Positions 45,340 through 54,706 of a stretch of 64,000 nucleotides of DNA are shown in pieces. Position numbers and translations under genes: made by a program. The stretch covers positions 2,914,001 through 2,978,000 of the forward strand of contig NZ_CP035913.1 of assembly GCF_004209755.1 (NCBI RefSeq), written 5' to 3'. Position 1 is the first letter of the stretch, and each line of letters starts with the position of its first letter. This DNA comes from Pseudoduganella lutea (GTDB lineage Bacteria; Pseudomonadota; Gammaproteobacteria; Burkholderiales; Burkholderiaceae_D). A model generated the notes under the pieces. It made no database searches, was not told the origin of the DNA, and saw only the letters and a program-made list of their open reading frames with translations.

Positions 45340-45477
45340 GGTGGTATCTCTTGCCGCCATCGGCAGCGGCGGTCGCGCAATGATACCGCGATTGCCACTC
45401 GTCAGTGCCCACCGTACGATCGTGTCCCCGGCTGGAACCGGGGCACGCCATGCCGCGCCTGGAACAGCTTGGCGTCT

Positions 45478-45512
45478 CCGCGCGGCAGGGCATGCCGTTC
45501 CCTGCCGCGCGG
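45478..45512. terminator. GC-rich hairpin downstream of the alpha/beta hydrolase gene
   Basis: A perfect 13-bp stem, CCGCGCGGCAGGG (45478-45490) and CCCTGCCGCGCGG (45500-45512), with a 9-nt loop. It lies 27 bp past the hydrolase stop and before the aminopeptidase gene. No T-run follows on the minus strand, so it may be a rho-independent-like or repeat structure. Confidence 0.4.
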
Positions 45513-45538
45513 CGCACGGTACCCCATGCCGGAAAGCC

Positions 45539-46555
45539 TCAATGCAGTACCCGCGGCTGGTCCGTGTCCACCTCGCCCTGGTGCGTGGTGTACTGGAAAT
45601 CCATCCGTGGCCGGTTGCCGGCGATATCGCACACGGCGCGCACGATCTCATCCTGCGCCACGTAATGCACCATGTGGCCGGCATCCTGCACCGTGTGCAG
45701 CTGGCTTTGCAGCAGTTCGCGGTGCAGCCGCTCGGCATTGTCGCCGGGGTCGACGATCTTGTCGCCGGTGCCGGTGAAGATGGTGACCGGCATCGTGATC
45801 TCGGCATAACGGTGCCGCAGGTTCGCGGCGGCCGGGATCATCAGCACCGATTCGGCGCTGGAGGCACGCAGTTGCGATGGCCGCAGCGACAGCCACTTGG
45901 GCCAGCGCTTGAAACTCTCGGCAACCGGCCGCGGACTGAACACTTTCTTGACCAGGCCCGACCAGAGCAGGCGCGAGACGAGCGGCGAGACGGTAAAACG
46001 CATCACGTCGCCCACCACCGGGATCGCGGGGCCGGACATCAGCACCACGTCGGCACGCGGCGTCGGGTAGTAATAGCCGGCCATCAGCACCAGGCCGTTG
46101 ACGAGACGCGGCTGGTCCATCGCCATCGCCAGTGCCACCAGCGTGCCCCACGAATGGCCCACCACGAGGGCCTGGTCGACATGCAGCGCCGCCAGCGCCT
46201 TGCCCAGCAATGCGGCTTGCTCGGGTGGCGTCCATACCGTGCTGCGCGGCCGGTCACTGTAGCCAAAGCCGGGGCGGTCGAAGGCGATCACCGTATGATC
46301 GCGCGCCAGCATGTCGACCAGGCCGGACAGTTCAAAATCCAGCGACGTCGCGCCATTGCCGTGCAACAGCACGACGACAGGGCCGGCACCGCGCCGCAGG
46401 TAATGCAGCTTGACCCCATCGACGGTCACGAATTCCCCCGCAGGCGGATGCTCCGCCTCGGCCTGCTTGGTCTTGCTGCGCACTACCATGTAGGCGGCGG
46501 CCAGCGCACCCGCGGCCGCGGCCCACGCCGTTTGTTTTCTGCTCAGCTGTAACAT
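45539..46555 (-). CDS. Membrane-anchored alpha/beta hydrolase
   Basis: A 338-residue hydrolase with an N-terminal hydrophobic segment (about 9-23, AWAAAAGALAAAYMVV) that is an anchor or uncleaved signal. The oxyanion motif LLHGNGATS, the FDRPGFGYSDRP loop, the nucleophile elbow VVGHSWGTL and the late catalytic His in DAGHMVHY are visible. The substrate is unknown; the closest functional classes are haloalkane dehalogenase/epoxide hydrolase-like and lipase-like enzymes. The start at 46555 has GGAG 6 nt upstream and is preferred over one 18 bp further on. Confidence 0.85.
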   Translation of the reverse strand: MLQLSRKQTAWAAAAGALAAAYMVVRSKTKQAEAEHPPAGEFVTVDGVKLHYLRRGAGPVVVLLHGNGATSLDFELSGLVDMLARDHTVIAFDRPGFGYSDRPRSTVWTPPEQAALLGKALAALHVDQALVVGHSWGTLVALAMAMDQPRLVNGLVLMAGYYYPTPRADVVLMSGPAIPVVGDVMRFTVSPLVSRLLWSGLVKKVFSPRPVAESFKRWPKWLSLRPSQLRASSAESVLMIPAAANLRHRYAEITMPVTIFTGTGDKIVDPGDNAERLHRELLQSQLHTVQDAGHMVHYVAQDEIVRAVCDIAGNRPRMDFQYTTHQGEVDTDQPRVLH

Positions 46556-46677
46556 GAAAAGCTCCTGGTTCACCGTGTCCGAGACAGGCTAATGCAGGAG
46601 CCGGATGGCATTTGTTAAGGCACTAACACAGAACGCGAATCGTTTACCACACGACTGGGACAGCCTCGTGACAACGC

Positions 46678-47397
46678 TCAAACGTGTGCTTCGAACTTGC
46701 GCAGCCCGTCGAGGTCGAGGATGCGGATACCACCGTAATCCACACGCAACAGCCCTTCGCGCTCCAGCACCTGCAGCGCCTGGTTGGCACGCTGGCGCGA
46801 CGCGCCGGACAACAATCCCACCTCTTCCTGCGAGATCTGCACGAGGCGCTCGCTGCCCGGATACAGGTGCGTATTGAACAGCGACGCCAGGCAGCGGGCC
46901 ACGCGGGTATCGGGATCGAGCAGCCGTTCGTGCTCGACCATGCCGATGAACTGGCCCAGCCGTTCGTTCAGTTGCATCAGCAGGAAGCGGGTGAAGGGCA
47001 GGCTGTTTTCCAGCAGCCAGTGGAACGTGGTGGCCGGCATGCGGGCGATGCGGCTGTCGCGCAGCGCCATCGCATCGTATTTGCGGCACTCGTCCTTCAG
47101 CAACGAGCCTTCGCCGAACCAGCCGCCGGGCGGCACGCCCGTGAAGGTCACGCTCTTGCCGGACGGCGAGAAGTTGTTCATTTTGACCATGCCGGCAATG
47201 ATGCCGACCCAGTTGTCGACGATCTCGCCCTTGCGGCACACATAGCCGCCCTTCGGCACGAACACTTCGAACGTGGTCGCCTCCACGCGCGCCATCTGCT
47301 CGGCGGTCAATGCCTGGGCCCATAGCGCACCGCGCAATGCTTCTTTCAGGCTGGGAACCTTGTCATTCACGCTGTCGTTCATTTTGCATTGCACCAT
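46678..47397 (-). CDS. Crp/Fnr-family transcriptional regulator
   Basis: A 239-residue regulator with an N-terminal cyclic-nucleotide-binding-like beta-roll (about 35-140), a long dimerisation helix and a C-terminal winged HTH (SQEEVGLLSGASRQRANQAL, about 183-202). The four cysteines typical of Fnr are absent, so it is not an iron-sulfur oxygen sensor. It is divergent from the CoA-ligase/ABC operon; an 18-bp dyad lies 15 bp upstream of its start, which suggests autoregulation and control of that operon. An internal ATG at 47382 is an alternative start. Confidence 0.88.
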   Translation of the reverse strand: MVQCKMNDSVNDKVPSLKEALRGALWAQALTAEQMARVEATTFEVFVPKGGYVCRKGEIVDNWVGIIAGMVKMNNFSPSGKSVTFTGVPPGGWFGEGSLLKDECRKYDAMALRDSRIARMPATTFHWLLENSLPFTRFLLMQLNERLGQFIGMVEHERLLDPDTRVARCLASLFNTHLYPGSERLVQISQEEVGLLSGASRQRANQALQVLEREGLLRVDYGGIRILDLDGLRKFEAHV

Positions 47398-47411
47398 CGA
47401 AAGTGGAGCAA

Positions 47412-47429
47412 TTGTCTTTGAAATGACAA
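47412..47429. promoter_or_regulatory. 18-bp dyad TTGTC-N8-GACAA, probable operator
   Basis: TTGTCTTTGAAATGACAA is symmetric at 14 of 18 positions, with perfect TTGTC/GACAA half-sites spaced like Crp/Fnr-family sites. It lies in the 102 bp between the divergent regulator and the CoA-ligase operon, 15 bp from the regulator start and 71 bp from the ligase start. Confidence 0.55.
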
Positions 47430-47499
47430 CCGCCGGGAAGAAGGGCAGTTAATATCATTGCATAAAAAGTGCGCCTCACCCTATCACCACGGGAGATAC

Positions 47500-49446
47500 A
47501 TGGACGCAATACCGGAGACATTCCCCCGCCTGCTCCTCGAGCATGGACGGGTCCGGCCGCACAAGTGCGCGTACCGGGAGAAGTACCTGGGCATCTGGCA
47601 AGCCTGGACCTGGGCCCAGGTCAACGATGAAGTGCGGGCACTGGCCTGCGGCCTGGCCGCGCTGGGTTTTACACGCGGCATGAACCTGGCCATCATCGGC
47701 GACAACCGGCCGCGCCTGTACTGGGCGATGCTGGCCGCGCAGTGCCTGGGCGGCGTGCCCGTGCCGCTGTACCAGGACGCCCCCGCGGCGGACATGGCCT
47801 ACGTGCTGGAGAACGCCGAGATCCGCTACGCGATCGTCGAAGACCAGGAGCAGGTCGACAAGCTGCTCGAACTGCAGGCGGACTATCCCGGCATCGAACA
47901 CATCGTCTACGACGACGAGCGCGGCATGCGCCATTACCGCCAGGGCGAACTGGTCTCGTATGCGCGCCTGCAGGAAACGGGTCGTGCCTGGGACCGGGAC
48001 AACCCCGGTTTCTACGAAGCGGCGCTGGCGGCGGGCGGCGGTGCGGACAACGCGATCATCCTGTACACCTCGGGCACCACCGGCAAGCCGAAAGGCGTGT
48101 GCCAGACCCATGCGGCGCTGATCGCGGCCGGCACCGGCGGTACCGGCTTCGAGCATCTGACGGATGTGGAGAACGTGCTGTCCTACCTGCCCATGGCGTG
48201 GGTCGGCGACTGCCTGTTCTCGTTTGCCCAGGCACTCGTGGCGGGCTTCACCGTGAATTGCCCGGAATCGGCGGAAACGGTCACGATCGACCTGCGCGAG
48301 ATCGGTCCGTCGTACTACTTCGCGCCGCCACGCATCTTCGAAGGCATGCTGACCCAGGTGATGATCCGCATGGAGGACGCGGGCGCGATCAAGCGCCGCA
48401 TGTTCGATCACTTCATGGCGGTGGCGCGCCGCGTGGGTGCCGATATCCTCGACGGCCGCCCGGTGCCGGCCGTGGACCGGCTGCGCTACGCGCTCGGCGA
48501 CCTGCTCGTGTACGGGCCCCTGAAGAACGTGCTGGGCCTGTCGCGGGTGCGCGTCGCCTACACGGCCGGCGCCGCGATCGGGCCCGACCTGTTCCGCTTC
48601 TACCGCTCGATCGGCATCAACCTGAAGCAGTTCTACGGTTCCACCGAAACCTGCGCCTATATCTGCCTGCAGCCGAATGGCCAGATCAAGTTCGACAGCG
48701 TCGGCATGGCCGCGCCGGGCGTGGACGTGAAGCTGGCCGAGAACGGCGAAGTGCTGGTCAAGTCGCCCACGCTGATGAGCGGCTACTACAAGCGCCCGGA
48801 GGCCACCGTGGAGGCGATCGATCCGCAAGGGTGGTTCCACACGGGCGATGCCGGCATCTTCGATGCCGAAGGCCACCTCAAGATCATCGATCGCGCGGCG
48901 GATGTGGGGCGCCTGAACGGCGGCGCGATCTTCGCCCCGAACTACATCGAGAACAAGCTGAAATTCTTCCCCTTCATCAAGGAGGCCGTTGCGTTCGGCA
49001 ACGGCCACGATACCGTATGCGCCTTCCTGAACATCGACATGGAAGCGGTCGGCAACTGGGCCGAACGGCGCAATATCGCCTATGCCGGCTACACCGACCT
49101 GGCCAGCCACCCGGACGTGTATGCGCTGATGGCCGACTGCGTGGAAAAGGTCAACGCCGACCTGGCCGCCGATGCGGCGATGAGCGACACGCAGGTGCAC
49201 CGCTTCCTCGTGCTGCACAAGGAGCTTGATCCGGACGACGATGAACTGACACGCACGCGCAAGGTGCGCCGCAAGTTCATCGCCGAGAAATACCGCGTGC
49301 TGATCGATGCGCTGTATGCGGGCCGCACGTCGCAGTACATCGAAACGCAGGTGAAATTCGAGGATGGCCGCACGGGCATCGTGGCGGCCGACCTGCGCAT
49401 TGCCGACAGCCACGTCGTGCCACCGCACGTGCGGCGCGCGGCATGA
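47500..49446 (+). CDS. AMP-dependent acyl-CoA synthetase (long-chain fatty acid-CoA ligase type)
   Basis: A 648-residue adenylating enzyme. The P-loop-like motif ILYTSGTTGKPKG (about 196-208), the core motif YGSTETCAY, the WFHTGDAGIF motif and the hinge region LKIIDRAADVGRLNGG are present. It should activate an organic acid to its CoA thioester. The subfamily, linked to LIV-type ABC importers, is distinct from FadD. The start at 47500 has GGGAG upstream. It is the first gene of a seven-gene operon whose remaining genes encode an ABC importer, a YjbR protein and a PaaK-like protein. Confidence 0.9.
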   Translation: MDAIPETFPRLLLEHGRVRPHKCAYREKYLGIWQAWTWAQVNDEVRALACGLAALGFTRGMNLAIIGDNRPRLYWAMLAAQCLGGVPVPLYQDAPAADMAYVLENAEIRYAIVEDQEQVDKLLELQADYPGIEHIVYDDERGMRHYRQGELVSYARLQETGRAWDRDNPGFYEAALAAGGGADNAIILYTSGTTGKPKGVCQTHAALIAAGTGGTGFEHLTDVENVLSYLPMAWVGDCLFSFAQALVAGFTVNCPESAETVTIDLREIGPSYYFAPPRIFEGMLTQVMIRMEDAGAIKRRMFDHFMAVARRVGADILDGRPVPAVDRLRYALGDLLVYGPLKNVLGLSRVRVAYTAGAAIGPDLFRFYRSIGINLKQFYGSTETCAYICLQPNGQIKFDSVGMAAPGVDVKLAENGEVLVKSPTLMSGYYKRPEATVEAIDPQGWFHTGDAGIFDAEGHLKIIDRAADVGRLNGGAIFAPNYIENKLKFFPFIKEAVAFGNGHDTVCAFLNIDMEAVGNWAERRNIAYAGYTDLASHPDVYALMADCVEKVNADLAADAAMSDTQVHRFLVLHKELDPDDDELTRTRKVRRKFIAEKYRVLIDALYAGRTSQYIETQVKFEDGRTGIVAADLRIADSHVVPPHVRRAA

Positions 49447-49460
49447 TGGGAGAAACCACG

Positions 49461-50282
49461 ATGCTGATGAACGAACCCGATACGCTGTTCCAGGGCCAAA
49501 GGAAAACCGGCCCGGTGATCCTCGACCTGCGCAATATCTCGCTGTCGTTCGGCGGCGTAAAAGCACTGACCGACATTTCGTTCGACGTGCGCGAACACGA
49601 GATCCGCGCCATCATCGGCCCGAACGGCGCCGGCAAGAGTTCGATGCTGAACGTGATCAATGGTGTCTACCGCCCGCAAGGCGGCGAGATCGTGTTTCGC
49701 GGCCAGCACCGGCGCAACATGGATTGCTACGCTGCCGCGAAATCCGGCATCGCCCGCACCTTCCAGAATATCGCGCTGTTCAAGGGCATGACGGTACTCG
49801 ACAACGTGATGACGGGCCGTAACCTCAAGATGACGTCGAACTTCCTGCTGCAGGCGCTGTATTGGGGCCCGGCGCGGCGCGAGGAAATCGCCCACCGCCG
49901 CAAGGCCGAGGAGATCATCGATTTCCTCGAGATCCAGCACATCCGCAAGACGCCCGTGGGCCGCCTGCCCTATGGCCTGCAGAAGCGCGTGGAACTGGCC
50001 CGCGCGCTGGCCGCGGAACCGGAAGTCCTGCTGCTCGACGAGCCGATGGCCGGCATGAACGTGGAAGAAAAGCAGGACATGTGCCGCTTCATCCTCGACG
50101 TGAACGACGAGTTCGGCACGACGATCGTGCTGATCGAGCACGACATGGGAGTCGTCATGGATATCTCGGACCGGGTCGTGGTGCTCGACTACGGCCGCAA
50201 GATCGGCGACGGCACGCCGGAAGAGGTGCGCGCGAACCCGGACGTCATCAAAGCATACCTGGGGACAGCCGATGGACATTAA
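49461..50282 (+). CDS. LivG-type ABC transporter ATP-binding protein
   Basis: A 273-residue ATPase of the branched-chain amino acid (HAAT) importer family. Walker A is GPNGAGKSS, the family-specific GIARTFQNIALFKGMTVLDN follows, then a signature-like LPYGLQKRVELARAL and Walker B LLLDEPMAGMN. The start at 49461 has GGGAG 8 nt upstream; an earlier ATG at 49443 overlaps the ligase stop. It overlaps the next gene by 11 bp. The signature motif reads LPYGLQKR rather than LSGGQ, as is normal in this family. Confidence 0.92.
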   Translation: MLMNEPDTLFQGQRKTGPVILDLRNISLSFGGVKALTDISFDVREHEIRAIIGPNGAGKSSMLNVINGVYRPQGGEIVFRGQHRRNMDCYAAAKSGIARTFQNIALFKGMTVLDNVMTGRNLKMTSNFLLQALYWGPARREEIAHRRKAEEIIDFLEIQHIRKTPVGRLPYGLQKRVELARALAAEPEVLLLDEPMAGMNVEEKQDMCRFILDVNDEFGTTIVLIEHDMGVVMDISDRVVVLDYGRKIGDGTPEEVRANPDVIKAYLGTADGH

Positions 50283-51174
50283 CTTCTTCTTTGAAGTCCT
50301 GATCGGCGGGCTGCTGTCGGGCGTGATGTATGCGCTGGTGGCCATCGGTTTCGTGCTGATCTACAAGGCGTCCGGGGTGTTCAACTTTGCCCAGGGCGCG
50401 ATGGTGTTCTTTGCCGCGCTCACGTGCGTGGGCCTGATGGACAAGTTCGGCATGTCGCTGTGGCTGGCCATTCCCTGCACCATGGTTGCGATGATCGTTC
50501 TCGGCTTCGCCATCGAGCGCGTGGTGCTGCGCCCGCTCGTGAACCAGCCGGAGATCACGCTGTTCATGGCCACCATCGGCCTGGCGTTCTTCCTCGAAGG
50601 CCTGGCGCAGCTGCTGTGGGGCTCGCAGGTCCACCAGCTGCCGCTGCCGATCGAAGATGTGCCGATGCAGTCGCTGCTCGACCGCTTCAACATCGTCGTG
50701 TCGCAGTTCGACGTGATCGCCGCCCTCATCTGCGGCGTACTCGTTGCGGCGCTGGCGCTGCTGTTCGCGAAAACCAAAGTCGGCCGCGCGCTGCGCGCCG
50801 TGGCGGACGACCACCAGGCCGCGCTGGCCGTTGGCATTCCGCTGCAGCGCATCTGGGCCATCCTGTGGGCGGTGGCGGGTGTCGTGGCTCTCGTGGCGGG
50901 CCTGCTGTGGGGCGCGCGCAATGGCGTGCAGTTCGCCCTCACGTTCATCGCGCTGAAAGCCCTGCCGGTACTGATCCTTGGCGGCTTCACCTCCGTGCCC
51001 GGCGCCATCGTGGGCGGCCTGATCATCGGCGCCTCGGAAAAGCTGGCCGAGGTGTACATCGGGCCGCTCGTGGGCGGCGGCATCGAGGGCTGGTTCCCCT
51101 ACGTGCTGGCGCTGCTGTTCCTGCTGGTGCGGCCGGAAGGGCTGTTCGGCGAAAAGATCATCCGGAGGATCTGA
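50272..51174 (+). CDS. LivH-type ABC transporter permease
   Basis: A 300-residue membrane protein with about eight helices and the LivH hallmarks: LLSGVMYALVAIGFVLIYKAS, FNFAQGAMVFFAAL, RALRAVADDHQAALAVGI (the EAA-like coupling segment) and GGFTSVPGAIVGGLIIG. It forms the channel with the LivM-type subunit. It overlaps the ATPase gene upstream by 11 bp and ends 1 bp before the next. Confidence 0.93.
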   Translation: MDINFFFEVLIGGLLSGVMYALVAIGFVLIYKASGVFNFAQGAMVFFAALTCVGLMDKFGMSLWLAIPCTMVAMIVLGFAIERVVLRPLVNQPEITLFMATIGLAFFLEGLAQLLWGSQVHQLPLPIEDVPMQSLLDRFNIVVSQFDVIAALICGVLVAALALLFAKTKVGRALRAVADDHQAALAVGIPLQRIWAILWAVAGVVALVAGLLWGARNGVQFALTFIALKALPVLILGGFTSVPGAIVGGLIIGASEKLAEVYIGPLVGGGIEGWFPYVLALLFLLVRPEGLFGEKIIRRI

Positions 51175-51175
51175 C

Positions 51176-52234
51176 ATGTTCTATCGCGAAGCGGGGCAAT
51201 TCCGCACCACCTACGAGGCCGATGGCCAGATCCTGCCGATCCGGCAAGACCGCATCGTGTTGCTGGCCACGCTGGCCATCGCCGTGGTGGCGGTGCCGTT
51301 CATCGCATCGCCCTACCTGCTGTCGGCGATCCTGATCCCGTTCCTGATCTTTTCGCTGGCCGCGCTGGGCTTGAACATCCTCACCGGCTATGCGGGCCAG
51401 CTGTCGCTCGGCACGGCCGCGTTCATGGCCGTGGGTGCGTTCGCCTCCTGGAATTTCGTGGCGCGCATTCCCGGCATGCCCATGCTGCTGGCCTTCGTGC
51501 TGGGCGGGCTGTGCGCCGCGCTCGTGGGCATCGCGTTCGGCTTGCCATCGCTGCGCATCCGCGGGTTCTATCTCGCCGCGGCCACGCTGGCCACGCAGTT
51601 CTTCGTGATCTGGTGCCTGACCAAGATCTCGTGGCTGACGAACTACAGCCCGTCCGGCGTGATCACCGCCCAGCGCATCGAGATCATGGGCTACGCCTTC
51701 GATACGCCGCAGCGCAAATATGTCCTCGTGCTGCTCGTGGTGGCGCTGCTGGCGCTGCTGGCGAAGAACCTGGTGCGCTCGAACGTGGGCCGTTCGTGGA
51801 TGGCGGTGCGCGACATGGACATGGCGGCCGAAGTCATCGGCATCCGCCCGATGCGCACGAAGCTGCTGGCCTTCGCCGTGAGCTCGTTCTACTGCGGCGT
51901 GGCCGGCGCGCTGTACGCGTTCGCCTACCTGGGCACGGTGGAACCGGAAGCCTACAGCCTGGACCTGTCGTTCCGCATCCTGTTCATGATCATCATCGGC
52001 GGCGTGGGCTCGATCCTCGGGTCCTTCCTCGGCGCCGCGTTCATCGTGCTGCTGCCCGTGTTCCTGAACATCGCCGCGCACGGGCTCGCGCTGCCCACCA
52101 GCGTGGCGTCGAACCTGGAACTGATGGTGTTCGGCGCCCTCATCATCTTCTTCCTGATCGTGGAACCGCACGGCCTGGCGCGCCTGTGGCAGATCGGTAA
52201 AGAGAAGCTGCGCCTGTGGCCATTCCCTCACTAA
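51176..52234 (+). CDS. LivM-type ABC transporter permease
   Basis: A 352-residue membrane protein with about nine helices. LivM features are visible: FSLAALGLNILTGYAGQLSLG, AFMAVGAFASW, GLPSLRIRGFYLAAATLATQ and the coupling segment VGRSWMAVRDMDMAAEVIGI, with a conserved late region IIIGGVGSILGSFLGAAF. It has a ~35-residue N-terminal extension before the first helix (MFYREAGQFRTTYEADGQ), typical of importers in this subgroup. It is followed 23 bp later by the binding-protein gene. Confidence 0.93.
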   Translation: MFYREAGQFRTTYEADGQILPIRQDRIVLLATLAIAVVAVPFIASPYLLSAILIPFLIFSLAALGLNILTGYAGQLSLGTAAFMAVGAFASWNFVARIPGMPMLLAFVLGGLCAALVGIAFGLPSLRIRGFYLAAATLATQFFVIWCLTKISWLTNYSPSGVITAQRIEIMGYAFDTPQRKYVLVLLVVALLALLAKNLVRSNVGRSWMAVRDMDMAAEVIGIRPMRTKLLAFAVSSFYCGVAGALYAFAYLGTVEPEAYSLDLSFRILFMIIIGGVGSILGSFLGAAFIVLLPVFLNIAAHGLALPTSVASNLELMVFGALIIFFLIVEPHGLARLWQIGKEKLRLWPFPH

Positions 52235-52257
52235 AACAAGATCCTAAGGAGACCATC

Positions 52258-53553
52258 ATGAAGCTGTTGCCTTCCATCGTACTCGGCACCCTGCTCGCCG
52301 GCGCCATTGCTCCCGCCTTCGCGCAGGAACAGTTCGTTGCCCTGCCCTCGTACCGCGTGGGCCCTTATGCCTCGGGAGGCTCCGGCTTCTATGGCGGCAT
52401 CATCGACTATTTTGCGCTCGTCAACGCAGCCGGTGGCGTCAACGGCGTGAAGATCGCCTGGCAGGAATGCGAGACGGAATACAACCCGTCGCGCGGCGTG
52501 GAATGCTACGAGCGGCTGAAGACCCAGCAGGGCGGCGCCACCCTTGTCGAGCCGCTGTCGACCAGCATCGCCTACGGCATCCTCGACCGCATCCCGCAGG
52601 ACAAGATCCCGATGACGATGCTGGGCTACGGCCGCTCGGATGCCGCCAACGGCAAGGTGTTCCCCTATGTGTTCCCGCTGATTTCCAGCTACTGGAGCCA
52701 GGCCGCAGCCATGGTGAAATACCTGGCCGACAAGAACGGCGGCTCGCTGAAGGGCAAGAAGATCGTGCACCTGTACCACGACTCCGCGTTCGGCAAGGAA
52801 CCATTGCCCGTGCTGGAAGCGCTGGCGAAGCAGCAGGGTTTTGAACTGGTCAAGGTTCCCGTGGCGCCGCCGGGCAGCGAGCAGCAGGCGCAGTGGCTGC
52901 AGATCCGCCAGGCGCGGCCCGATCACGTGATCCTGTGGGGCTGGGGCGTGATGAATTCGGTGGCGATCAAGACGGCGCAGCGCAACGGCTTCCCGCGCGA
53001 GAAGATCCTCGGCGTGTGGTGGGCCGGCTCCGAGGAAGACACCGTGCCGTCCGGCGACGCCGCCAAGGGCTATACGGCGATGTCGTTCAACACTCCCGGT
53101 AATTACCCGGTGCTCGACGAGATCCGCACGAAGCTGTACAAGACCGGCAAGGGCAACCTGGCCGACCAGGCCCGCATCGGCTCGGTGTACCACATGCGCG
53201 GCGTGACGGCCGGCATCCTGTTTGTGGAAGCGATGCGCACCGCGCAGGAAAAATTCGGCAAGGGCAAGCCCGTCACGGGCGAGCAGATGCGCTGGGGCCT
53301 GGAACACCTGAATATCGACCTGGCGCGCCAGAAAGCGGTGGGCGCCGCGAACATGTTCCCGACCGTGAAGACGAGCTGCGAAGACCATGAAGGCTCCGGC
53401 GCCGTGAAGGTACAGCAGTGGGATGGCAAGAAGTGGGTCGCCATCACGCCGAACTGGATCGTGGGCGACCGCGCGCTGGTGAAAAAACTCATCGACGAAT
53501 CGTCGAACAAGTACGCGGCCGAGAAAAACATCAAGCCTGCGTGCATGCCATGA
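52258..53553 (+). CDS. Periplasmic substrate-binding protein of the LIV-type importer
   Basis: A 431-residue binding protein (LivK/HAAT family). A signal peptide (about 1-22, ending PAFA) is followed by two periplasmic-binding lobes; SGGSGFYGGIIDYFALVNAAGGVNG and CYERLKTQQGGATLVEPLST mark the first. Typical LivK-type ligand contacts cannot be located with certainty, so the substrate is not necessarily an amino acid. AAGGAG precedes the ATG. Given the flanking CoA-ligases, an aromatic or aliphatic carboxylic acid is a plausible ligand. That is inference. Confidence 0.9.
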   Translation: MKLLPSIVLGTLLAGAIAPAFAQEQFVALPSYRVGPYASGGSGFYGGIIDYFALVNAAGGVNGVKIAWQECETEYNPSRGVECYERLKTQQGGATLVEPLSTSIAYGILDRIPQDKIPMTMLGYGRSDAANGKVFPYVFPLISSYWSQAAAMVKYLADKNGGSLKGKKIVHLYHDSAFGKEPLPVLEALAKQQGFELVKVPVAPPGSEQQAQWLQIRQARPDHVILWGWGVMNSVAIKTAQRNGFPREKILGVWWAGSEEDTVPSGDAAKGYTAMSFNTPGNYPVLDEIRTKLYKTGKGNLADQARIGSVYHMRGVTAGILFVEAMRTAQEKFGKGKPVTGEQMRWGLEHLNIDLARQKAVGAANMFPTVKTSCEDHEGSGAVKVQQWDGKKWVAITPNWIVGDRALVKKLIDESSNKYAAEKNIKPACMP

Positions 53554-54350
53554 GCGCGCTGTCCGTCAACAACATCGAGGTGATCTACGACCACGTGATC
53601 CTCGTGCTGAAAGGCGTGTCGCTCGAGGTGCCGCAGGGGTCCATCGTGGCGCTGCTGGGGGCGAACGGTGCCGGCAAGTCCACCACGCTGAAGACGATCT
53701 CCACCTTGCTGCGCGGCGAACGGGGCGACGTGACGAAGGGCGAAGTGCGTTTCAACGGCGAGCGGGTCGACCAGCTCACGCCAAACGCGCTCGTGACGCG
53801 CGGCCTGGCCCAGGTGATGGAGGGCCGCCACTGCTTCGGCCACCTGACGATCGAGGAAAACCTGCTGACCGGTGCCTACACGCGCAAGCTGTCGCGTGCC
53901 GGACTGCGCGAGGAACTGGAGCGTGTCTACCACTATTTTCCCCGCTTGAAGGAGCGGCGTGCCAGCCAGGCCGGCTACACGTCCGGCGGCGAACAGCAGA
54001 TGTGCGCGATCGGCCGCGCGCTGATGGCCAAGCCGTCGATGATCCTGCTGGACGAACCATCGATGGGCATCGCGCCGCAGATCGTCGAGGAGATCTTCGG
54101 TATCGTCAAGGACCTGAACGGCAACGAGGGCGTGTCGTTCCTGCTGGCCGAGCAGAACACGATGGTGGCGCTGCGCTACGCGGACTTCGGCTACATCCTC
54201 GAGAACGGCCGCGTGGTGATGGAAGGCGATGCGGCGGAGCTGGCGGCGAACGAGGATGTGAAGGAGTTCTACCTGGGCGTTTCCGGTGCGGGCCGCAAGA
54301 ACTTCCGCGACCAGAAATTCTACAAGCGGCGCAAACGGTGGCTGTCATGA
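53550..54350 (+). CDS. LivF-type ABC transporter ATP-binding protein
   Basis: A 266-residue ATPase with Walker A GANGAGKST, the LivF-like RGLAQVMEGRHCFGHLTIEENLLTGAY region, signature TSGGEQQMCAIGRAL, Walker B MILLDEPSMGIAP and an H-loop replaced by AEQNT as in LivF. It overlaps the binding-protein stop by 4 bp (ATGA) and the YjbR gene by 4 bp. A basic C-terminal tail (FRDQKFYKRRKRWLS) is longer than in amino-acid LivF. Confidence 0.93.
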   Translation: MSALSVNNIEVIYDHVILVLKGVSLEVPQGSIVALLGANGAGKSTTLKTISTLLRGERGDVTKGEVRFNGERVDQLTPNALVTRGLAQVMEGRHCFGHLTIEENLLTGAYTRKLSRAGLREELERVYHYFPRLKERRASQAGYTSGGEQQMCAIGRALMAKPSMILLDEPSMGIAPQIVEEIFGIVKDLNGNEGVSFLLAEQNTMVALRYADFGYILENGRVVMEGDAAELAANEDVKEFYLGVSGAGRKNFRDQKFYKRRKRWLS

Positions 54351-54706
54351 ATATCGACAAGGCAAAGAAACTGTGCGCCGGGCTGCCCGGCGCCACGCAG
54401 GACATCAAATGGACATCGTGCCTCGTGTATTCGGTGGGCGGCAAGATGTTCGCCATCACCGACAGCGATCCGAAGGCAAGCCGCTTCAGCATCAAGGTCG
54501 ATGACGATGCCTTCCTGGGACTCACCGACCGCCCCGGCATCATCCCGGCGCCGTACCTGGCGCGAATGAAATGGGTGCGGATCGACGACCCCAAGGCGGT
54601 ATCGGACGAGGAAGCGGCCACGCTGCTGAAACGCGCCCATGAAATCATCTTCGGCAAGCTGACGAAGAAGCTGCAGAAGCAAATCGCGGAAGGCGGCGAC
54701 ACATGA
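54347..54706 (+). CDS. MmcQ/YjbR family protein
   Basis: A 119-residue protein with the family's usual start (MNIDKAKKLCAGLPGATQDIKW), a central GGKMFAITDSDP stretch and a C-terminal helix ending in a basic run. YjbR folds resemble a small DNA-binding or ligand-binding domain; no function is established. It is translationally coupled on both sides (4-bp overlaps) inside the CoA-ligase/ABC operon, so it is likely to have a job in that pathway. Confidence 0.85.
   Translation: MNIDKAKKLCAGLPGATQDIKWTSCLVYSVGGKMFAITDSDPKASRFSIKVDDDAFLGLTDRPGIIPAPYLARMKWVRIDDPKAVSDEEAATLLKRAHEIIFGKLTKKLQKQIAEGGDT

Noticed and set aside
43546..45777. A 743-codon open frame opposite the aminopeptidase P gene
   Set aside because: Antisense to an enzyme with all metal ligands in place; no independent coding signal.
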